Source: Micromonosporaceae bacterium
GTDB lineage: Bacteria; Actinomycetota; Actinomycetes; Mycobacteriales; Micromonosporaceae
Assembly (NCBI GenBank): GCA_019689695.1
Contig: JADGHA010000119.1
Span: forward strand, 1 to 10,399
DNA: 10,399 nt
Direction: 5' to 3'
The position numbers and the translations under genes were made by a program. The first letter of the stretch is position 1; each line of letters begins with the position of its first letter. This document shows positions 6,506 through 10,399 of the stretch, piece after piece. The notes beneath the pieces are model-generated. The model was not told the origin of the DNA. It did not search any database and worked only from the letters and a program-made list of their open reading frames with translations.

Positions 6506-7429
6506 TCAAGCCTGCATCCCTCCTGCGCCCTCTCGACCTGCGCCCTCTCGACTTGCGGCGATGGCCGCGAACTGCGCCACGGTCAGCGACTCGCCGCGCG
6601 CGCCGGGATCCACCCCGGCCGCCAAAATGATCTCCTGGGCGCGATCCGGCCCGCCAGCCCATCCTGCCAGGGCCGCCCGGAGCGTCTTGCGTCGCTGGGC
6701 GAACGCGCGGTCCACGACGTCGAACACCGCCTCCCGCGACACGTCCATCCGCGGCGGCGGCCGGCGGGTGAACGCCACCAGGCCGGACTCGACGTTCGGC
6801 ACCGGCCAGAAAACGCTCGCCGGCACCCTGCCCGCCTGCCGGGCAGCGGCGTACCAGGCGAGCTTCACCGACGGTACGCCGTAGATGCGGCTGCCGGGCC
6901 CCGCGGTGAGCCGGTCGGCCACCTCCTTCTGCACCATGACCAGGCCGTGGCGGAGGTCGGGCAGCTCGGCGAGCAGGTGCAGGACCACCGGGACGGCGAC
7001 GTTGTACGGCAGGTTCGCCACCAGGGCGGTGGGTGCCGGGTCGGCCAGTTCCGCCGCGGTGATCTTGAGCGCGTCCCGGTGGTGGACGCGCAGCCGCGCT
7101 GGGCCGACGGCCGTCGCCGCATCCGTTGCCGTCATGGCGCCCAGGCTCGCGGCGGCGGTCGCCGGGAGCGCGGCGGCGAGGCGCGGATCGATCTCCACCG
7201 CGTGCACGAAGCGGACCGCGGGCAGCAGGGCGAGGGTCAGCGACCCCAGGCCCGGCCCGACCTCCACCACCACGTCCTCGGGGTGGAGTGCCGCGGCGCG
7301 GACGATGCGGCGCACGGTGTTCGGGTCGTGCACGAAGTTCTGCCCGAGCGCCTTGGTCGGCGTCACGCCCAGCCGGTGGGCGAGTTCGCGGACCTGTGCC
7401 GGCCCGAGCAGCCGCCCACCCTCATCCAT
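6506..7429 (-). CDS. rsmA: 16S rRNA (adenine1518-N6/adenine1519-N6)-dimethyltransferase
   Basis: RsmA (KsgA) dimethylates two adjacent adenines in the 3'-terminal loop of 16S rRNA, using S-adenosylmethionine, late in 30S subunit assembly. The protein has 307 residues. TKALGQNFVHDPNTVRRI (25-42) is the family N-terminal signature; VVEVGPGLGSLT (54-65) is the SAM-binding loop; AVEIDPRLAAAL (77-88) follows; and NLPYNVA (139-145) is the catalytic N-L-P-Y motif. The C-terminal domain with RRKTLRAAL is present. The extreme C-terminus contains a duplicated REGAG caused by a 15-bp tandem repeat. No Shine-Dalgarno sequence precedes ATG 7429, but TACGCT lies 8 bases upstream, so a leaderless mRNA is plausible. 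Loss of this gene gives kasugamycin resistance in other bacteria. Confidence 0.95.
   Translation of the reverse strand: MDEGGRLLGPAQVRELAHRLGVTPTKALGQNFVHDPNTVRRIVRAAALHPEDVVVEVGPGLGSLTLALLPAVRFVHAVEIDPRLAAALPATAAASLGAMTATDAATAVGPARLRVHHRDALKITAAELADPAPTALVANLPYNVAVPVVLHLLAELPDLRHGLVMVQKEVADRLTAGPGSRIYGVPSVKLAWYAAARQAGRVPASVFWPVPNVESGLVAFTRRPPPRMDVSREAVFDVVDRAFAQRRKTLRAALAGWAGGPDRAQEIILAAGVDPGARGESLTVAQFAAIAASREGAGREGAGGMQA
6523..6552 (-). repeat. Perfect 15-bp tandem duplication in the rsmA 3' end
   Basis: CTGCGCCCTCTCGAC (plus strand) occurs twice back to back at 6523-6537 and 6538-6552 with no mismatch. Being 15 bp it keeps the frame and adds five residues (REGAG REGAG) to the C-terminal tail of RsmA, beyond the conserved fold. 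A recent slippage event is the simplest origin. Confidence 0.8.
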
Positions 7430-7484
7430 GAGCTAGAAGCGTACGGGTGAGGAGGGTTGACATCTCCCCGCATCAGCGGAGATG
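7430..7484 (-). promoter_or_regulatory. Probable leaderless rsmA promoter with a nearby hairpin
   Basis: The minus-strand hexamer TACGCT (7438-7443) fits the actinobacterial -10 pattern TAnnnT and ends 8 bases before the rsmA ATG, so transcription could start at the start codon. There is no good -35. Further upstream a 7-bp stem, CATCTCC/GGAGATG (7461-7467 with 7478-7484), forms a hairpin with a 10-base loop; without a T-run it is not a clear terminator. Confidence 0.3.
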
Positions 7485-7500
7485 CTGTGGGCCAGATCTA

Positions 7501-7514
7501 TGGAAGCGCTCCCA
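7501..7514. promoter_or_regulatory. CelR/CebR-type cellulose-utilisation operator
   Basis: TGGAAGCGCTCCCA matches the 14-bp palindrome TGGGAGCGCTCCCA bound by CelR (Thermobifida) and CebR (Streptomyces), LacI-family repressors released by cellobiose or cello-oligosaccharides, at 13 of 14 positions. Under uniform base frequencies about 0.002 such matches would be expected in this window, and somewhat more at high GC. It lies in the 149-bp gap between tatD and rsmA, where neither neighbour is a sugar gene. In related genomes an rpf gene often sits in this gap; none is seen here. Confidence 0.45.
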
Positions 7515-7578
7515 CGGCGCTCCGCAGGTCGCCGACCTGGGTGCCCTCTCGTGCGTTCCACCCGCGCGGGAGGGCGCC

Positions 7579-8448
7579 CTATCCAGTGGCCCAACTCCCG
7601 AAGACGCGCTCGCCGGTCGCCGAGATCGCCGCGCAGAGGCGGTCCAGGTCGGTGCCGGTCGTCTCGGCCAGCGACCGGACGGTCAGCGGGATCAGGTACG
7701 ACGCGTTGGGTCGCCCGCGGTACGGCATCGGGGTCAGGTAGGGCGCGTCGGTCTCCACCAGCATCTGGTCCACCGGTGTCACCCGCGCGGCGTCCCGTAG
7801 CGACGAGGCGTTCTTGAAGGTCACCGTGCCGGCGAAGCTGAGGACATAGCCCCGCCGCACGCACTCGGCGGCGAACTCGGCATCACCCGAGAAGCAGTGC
7901 ATCACCACAACCGGTGGCGCGCCCTCCTCGTCGAGTACCCGCAGCACGTCCGCGTGCGCGTCCCGATCGTGGATGACCAGGGCCTTGCCGTACCGCTTGG
8001 CGATGGCGATGTGCGCGCGGAAGCTCGCCTCCTGTGCCGCCTGGCCCGACTCGCCGGTCCGGAACCGGTCCAGGCCGGTCTCTCCGATCCCCCGCACCCG
8101 GGGATGCGCGGCCAGCGCCTCGATCTCCCGCAGCGCGCCATCGAGCTCGGCGGCGGAGAGCCGGGGCGCCTCGTTGGGGTGGACGGCCACGGTGGCGAGC
8201 ACGGCCCGGTGGTCGGCGGCCAGCTTCACCCCCCACCGCGACGACTCCACGTCCACGCCGACCTGCACCAGCCGGTCGACGCCGACCGCGGCGGCCGCCT
8301 CGATCAGGTGACCCTCGGTAAGCCCACCCTCCACCACGGTGATGTCGAGGTGCGTGTGGCTGTCGAGTACCGGTACCGGCAACGGCTGCGGCGGCTGCGG
8401 GAAGTCTCGACCGCGCCGGGTGGCCCGTTCGCTTCGCTCTGCGTCCAT
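7579..8448 (-). CDS. TatD-family metal-dependent hydrolase (3'-5' DNase type)
   Basis: This is a 289-residue cytoplasmic TIM-barrel hydrolase of the TatD family, known for 3'-5' exonuclease activity on DNA and RNA and linked to DNA repair or quality control. All metal ligands are visible: His31 and His33 in DSHTHLD, Glu123 in GIGETGLD, His160 in LVIHDRDAHADV, His184 in VMHCFSGD and Asp234 in VETDAPYLTP. The C-terminus RVFG near 281 is typical. The first 25 residues are a charged, Pro-rich extension. ATG 8446-8448 has only a weak GAG upstream. It belongs to the conserved tatD - rsmA - ispE block. Normally metG would lie immediately upstream on the same strand; here 187 bp without a gene, a rhodanese gene and then debris take its place. 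Confidence 0.92.
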   Translation of the reverse strand: MDAERSERATRRGRDFPQPPQPLPVPVLDSHTHLDITVVEGGLTEGHLIEAAAAVGVDRLVQVGVDVESSRWGVKLAADHRAVLATVAVHPNEAPRLSAAELDGALREIEALAAHPRVRGIGETGLDRFRTGESGQAAQEASFRAHIAIAKRYGKALVIHDRDAHADVLRVLDEEGAPPVVVMHCFSGDAEFAAECVRRGYVLSFAGTVTFKNASSLRDAARVTPVDQMLVETDAPYLTPMPYRGRPNASYLIPLTVRSLAETTGTDLDRLCAAISATGERVFGSWATG

Positions 8449-8635
8449 CAGGGCTCAGCATCACACACGGGGATCCAACGTCTGGTCACGAGGCTGGCAC
8501 ACGCGCCCAGGCCCGAGCTGGACCGGGCGGCGGTGACATGGCGACGGTGGCGGCGCGGTGCCACGAGCGCGGGGTGAACGAGCTGCGGCACCGGCCGCCG
8601 GGATCACCAACTGGCTGACCGTCGACGTGGCGAAC

Positions 8636-8956
8636 TCACTCGACGGGCAGGCCCGCGCTGACCCAGTCCTCGATGCCGCCAGCGTACTTGCGCACGTTGG
8701 TGTAGCCGAGCGCGGTGAGGCGGTCCGCCACCCGCTGGCTGTTCGGGCAGGCCTGGTTGCTGCAGTAGGTCACGATCGGCGCGGTCCGGTCCGGCAGCAG
8801 CGTCGGGGCGAGCCGGTCGACGTCCGCCTCCACCAGGGCGATGGCGCCGGGCAGGTGCTGCTTGGCGTAGTACTCCCCGCCGAGCGCGTCCACCACGGTC
8901 ACCGTACCGGCCTTGATCTCGGCCAGCAGCTCGTCTCGGGTGATCAATGCGGTCAT
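8636..8956 (-). CDS. Single-domain rhodanese (sulfurtransferase)
   Basis: This is a 106-residue stand-alone rhodanese fold, predicted to shuttle a sulfane sulfur as a persulfide on a cysteine. The catalytic cysteine is Cys65 in IVTYCSNQACPNS. The loop CSNQAC carries a second cysteine five residues later (Cys70), so a persulfide-to-disulfide exchange is possible; the classical CRxGxR loop is not present. LPGAIAL (35-41) and KYAGGIEDWVSAGLPVE (90-106) are family hallmarks. AAGGAGG four bases before the ATG is the strongest ribosome-binding site in the window. It is divergent to a TetR gene with only 31 bp between starts, so joint control is very likely. Its substrate is unknown. Confidence 0.9.
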   Translation of the reverse strand: MTALITRDELLAEIKAGTVTVVDALGGEYYAKQHLPGAIALVEADVDRLAPTLLPDRTAPIVTYCSNQACPNSQRVADRLTALGYTNVRKYAGGIEDWVSAGLPVE

Positions 8957-8971
8957 CGAACCTCCTTAGAT

Positions 8972-9020
8972 GGACTACAGTCCGGTTATGCCTCAGAACG
9001 TTACCGGACCGCAGTCCGGT
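8972..9020. promoter_or_regulatory. Shared TetR operator and leaderless promoter between rhodanese and tetR
   Basis: GGACT-AC-AGTCC (8972-8983) is a perfect inverted repeat. It covers TACAGT (8976-8981), a good TAnnnT -10 element exactly 6 bases before ATG 8988. A second perfect inverted repeat, ACCGGAC-4-GTCCGGT, spans 9003-9020. The word CAGTCCGGTT is present in both sites (8978-8987 and 9012-9021). This fits a TetR protein repressing its own gene and the divergent rhodanese gene from two sites. The -35 is not recognisable. Confidence 0.55.
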
Positions 9021-9632
9021 TCCGCCATGCCGCCGGAGGAGCTGCTGGTGTTGCGTACGTCACCGCCGAGAGAGCGGGCCGACGCGGCGCGCAACCGGGC
9101 GGCGGTGCTGGACGCGGCCGCCGCCCTGTTCCGCGAACACGGCGTAGACGCTGTGTCGATGGACGCGATCGCGGCCCGCGCCCGGGTCGGCAAGGGCACC
9201 CTGTTCCGCCGCTTCGGCGACAAGTCCGGGCTCGCCGCCGCGCTACTCGACGAGCGGGAACGCGCGCTGCAGGAGGCGATCCTGTCCGGCCCCGCGCCGT
9301 TGGGCCCGGGACAGGTCTCCCCCCGCAGCCGGCTGCGCGCCTTTGTCGAGGCGTACCTCGCATACGCGCTGGACCACCTGGACCTGCTGCACCTGTCCGA
9401 GACCGCCTCGCCGGGCGCCCGCTACCGGATCGGCGCGTACCGCTTCTGGCACCGGCACACCGCGATCCTGCTCGCTCAGGCACGGCCGCGGGCCGACTCG
9501 GACGCCCTGGCCCACGCCCTGCTCGCGCCGCTCGCCGCGGACCACCTGCGCGCCGTCGTGGCAGAGCTGGGTGCCGAGCGCGTACGCGCGGCAGTGCTCG
9601 ATCTGGTCGAATCGATCACCATGGATGGGTAA
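8988..9632 (+). CDS. TetR/AcrR-family regulator divergent to the rhodanese gene
   Basis: This is a repressor-type regulator of 214 residues. The helix-turn-helix is RNRAAVLDAAAALFREHG followed by VSMDAIAARARVGKGTLFRRFGDK, about residues 36-83. The C-terminal helical domain (YLAYALDHLDLLHLSE near 117-132, then WHRHTAILLAQ) is the ligand-binding part. I start at ATG 8988, because the operator and -10 element lie just upstream, implying a leaderless transcript; ATG 8970 (six residues longer) and ATG 9027 (thirteen shorter) are in frame too. The neighbouring operator and the divergent rhodanese gene suggest it senses a sulfur, cyanide-like or electrophilic compound; this is inference. The stop directly abuts the hydrolase remnant that follows. 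Confidence 0.85.
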   Translation: MPQNVTGPQSGSAMPPEELLVLRTSPPRERADAARNRAAVLDAAAALFREHGVDAVSMDAIAARARVGKGTLFRRFGDKSGLAAALLDERERALQEAILSGPAPLGPGQVSPRSRLRAFVEAYLAYALDHLDLLHLSETASPGARYRIGAYRFWHRHTAILLAQARPRADSDALAHALLAPLAADHLRAVVAELGAERVRAAVLDLVESITMDG

Positions 9633-9830
9633 GACCGCGATGGTCGCCCCGCACGGCGGCGGGATCGAGGTCGGCATGTCGGAGTTTGTGCCTGGCGATA
9701 GCCGGCTACCACCCGGCCACCCTGGCGATGACGCCACCGGTGTACGACTACTGGATGTTCGAAAGGCCTGCGACCGTCCAACAACGACGAACTGCACGTC
9801 ACATCGACGCGGTGCGATGATGTCGTCGCC
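9631..9830 (+). pseudogene. Poly-gamma-glutamate hydrolase (DUF867-type) remnant, frameshifted and truncated at both ends
   Basis: Three consecutive frames together give a recognisable internal piece of the PGA-hydrolase family, zinc enzymes that cut poly-gamma-glutamate. Frame 1 reads MVAPHGGGIEVGMSE (from 9640), with the HGGGIE motif. An extra T in the run 9685-9687 shifts to frame 2, LCLAIAGYH...YDYWMFE. An extra A in the run 9762-9764 shifts to frame 3, GLRPSNNDELHVTSTRCDD. The normal N-terminus (signal peptide region) and the C-terminal part with the later metal-site residues are missing: homology begins at the tetR stop and ends at about 9830. About 65 codons of a protein usually over 200 residues remain, so even without the frameshifts it could not be active. 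I recognise the family from memory of its motifs; HGGGIE, YDYWMFEG and LHVTS are quite specific. Confidence 0.75.
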
Positions 9831-9831
9831 C

Positions 9832-10131
9832 GACCGCGTAGTGCCTGCGGGTCGTGGTGCGCGTGAACAGGTCGTAGGAGAGGCCGAGACCGTGCAGGTC
9901 CTCCACGATCCCCCGGTCGGCGAGCTCGCGGAAAGGTCACGCCCTCCTTGTCCGCATGCACCTGGATCGGCGTGCCGTGCTCGTCCTTACTGGAGACCAT
10001 GACCACGTTGTGACCGGCCATTCGCATGTACCGGCTGAAACGTCGGAGGAAACCCCGAAGCCGGAGACGTGGCCGATGTGGGGCGGACCGTTGGCATAGG
10101 GCCAGGCGACCGCGGCGAGAACGTTGTTCAG
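9832..10131 (-). pseudogene. metG: Methionyl-tRNA synthetase (metG) N-terminal remnant with two frameshifts
   Basis: MetRS charges tRNA-Met and is essential. Only about the first 100 codons remain. Frame 1 (10131 to about 10040) reads VLAAVAWPYANGPPHIGH, including the class-I HIGH motif. A base is missing in the A run 10038-10040 (plus strand), moving to a frame that reads YMRMAGHNVVMVSSKDEHGT then PIQVHADKEGV. An extra base in 9932-9934 leads to a third frame, RELAD...IVEDLHGLGLSYDLF then TRTTTRRHYAV, where homology stops. No ATG or GTG is present at the expected start; CTG stands there. The KMSKS loop, anticodon-binding domain and everything else are absent. The position, upstream of tatD on the same strand, matches the ancestral metG locus. 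The organism must carry another MetRS elsewhere. Confidence 0.85.
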
Positions 10132-10196
10132 GGCTACCAGCCAAGTGACCGGCGGGCGGGCGGCGCGAATCAGTACTGTTCATCCCGACACGCGGC

Positions 10197-10399
10197 ATGT
10201 TCTCCACGAACACTCCGCCTGTGCGTAGTCCAATGAAGACCGTGACCAGCGCGAACGACGGGTCATTGGCGAGCGGGACGGCCCCGACCGGCACCGTGCC
10301 CGCCGCGGCTACCGCGCCCACCGCGAACGCCCAGCCCGCCGTAGCCGCCACGCCAGACGCGCCCGCCCAGCCCACCGTAGCCACCACGCCAGACACGCC
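10197..10399 (+). CDS. N-terminal part of an unidentified Ala/Pro/Thr-rich protein, runs off the window
   Basis: From ATG 10197 the frame stays open to the window end (67 complete codons); a second in-frame ATG at 10233 is equally possible. No Shine-Dalgarno sequence is visible for either. TACTGT at 10174-10179 could be a -10 element with a short leader. The visible part is low-complexity (about half Ala, Pro and Thr), shows no signal peptide or membrane helix yet, and ends in an in-frame 12-residue repeat. GC-rich third positions and codon choice fit a real gene. It is divergent to the metG remnant. In M. tuberculosis the protein mannosyltransferase gene pmt lies near this block, and such proteins can have a disordered N-terminus before the first helix; this is only a neighbourhood guess. 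Confidence 0.5.
   Translation, partial: MFSTNTPPVRSPMKTVTSANDGSLASGTAPTGTVPAAATAPTANAQPAVAATPDAPAQPTVATTPDT
10329..10399 (+). repeat. 36-bp in-frame tandem repeat, two copies
   Basis: Unit 1 (10329-10364) encodes AQPAVAATPDAP and unit 2 (10365 to the window end, 35 of 36 bp visible) encodes AQPTVATTPDT. They differ at four positions, each a G in unit 1 replaced by A in unit 2, changing Ala to Thr. More copies may follow outside the window. Confidence 0.75.

Noticed and set aside
7461..7484. Terminator or attenuator hairpin between tatD and rsmA
   Set aside because: The stem is only 7 bp with a 10-base loop and no T-run on either strand; not enough to call a terminator.
8449..8635. metG C-terminal remnant upstream of tatD
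   Set aside because: I read all minus-strand frames for MetRS C-terminal motifs and found none; only a weak 7-bp inverted repeat (8556-8562 with 8587-8593) is visible.
8558..9820. Long plus-strand open frame of 420 codons
   Set aside because: It is antisense to the rhodanese and out of frame over tetR. Only its end, which reads CLAIAGYH to YDYWMFE, is meaningful, and that belongs to the hydrolase remnant.
9476..10396. Long open frame of 306 codons on the minus strand at the right end
   Set aside because: It joins unrelated frames: antisense of the repeat-rich partial gene, then one of three frames of the metG remnant, then antisense of the hydrolase remnant and tetR. Open frames of this length are common at this GC content.

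Overview
The window is GC-rich (roughly 70% by eye), with dense gene packing, GTG starts and codon third positions that are almost always G or C. Gene content and order point to an actinobacterium, most likely of the Micromonosporaceae (Micromonospora-like); the family assignment is inference. The core of the window is the conserved actinobacterial housekeeping block ispE - rsmA/ksgA - tatD - (metG), all on the minus strand. In Mycobacterium tuberculosis the corresponding neighbours are metS, tatD, rpfB, ksgA and ispE, with pmt and rsmI nearby.

Layout. Left end (1-1890): a secreted GH5 endo-mannanase with a C-terminal cellulose-binding CBM2 module on the minus strand. A 423-bp intergenic region separates it from a divergent IclR-family regulator and carries two clearly different operator-like elements. 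At 1891-4700: the IclR regulator, then a membrane acyl-CoA/fatty-acid desaturase and a TetR regulator that look like one operon, preceded by a strong inverted repeat. At 4734-5192: a four-helix DUF4383 membrane protein. At 5386-7429: ispE, a possible 34-residue coupled small ORF, and rsmA. At 7430-7578: a gap with a near-perfect CelR/CebR-type cellulose-utilisation operator. At 7579-8448: a TatD-family DNase. At 8636-9632: a single-domain rhodanese and a divergent TetR regulator that share a compact operator/promoter.

The right end (9631-10399) is a graveyard. A frameshifted internal piece of a poly-gamma-glutamate hydrolase (plus strand) abuts, tail to tail, a frameshifted N-terminal piece of methionyl-tRNA synthetase (metG, minus strand). 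The metG piece keeps the HIGH motif and sits where an intact metG would be expected, so the cell presumably uses another MetRS gene. After it, a plus-strand protein with an Ala/Pro/Thr-rich repeat N-terminus runs off the window.

Short tandem duplications recur: at the 3' ends of tetR1, ispE and rsmA (two of them copying the stop codon), and in frame in the last partial gene. I found no CRISPR array, tRNA, rRNA or transposase gene. There is no clear new multi-gene system here; the most notable signals are the decayed metG locus and the regulatory architectures.
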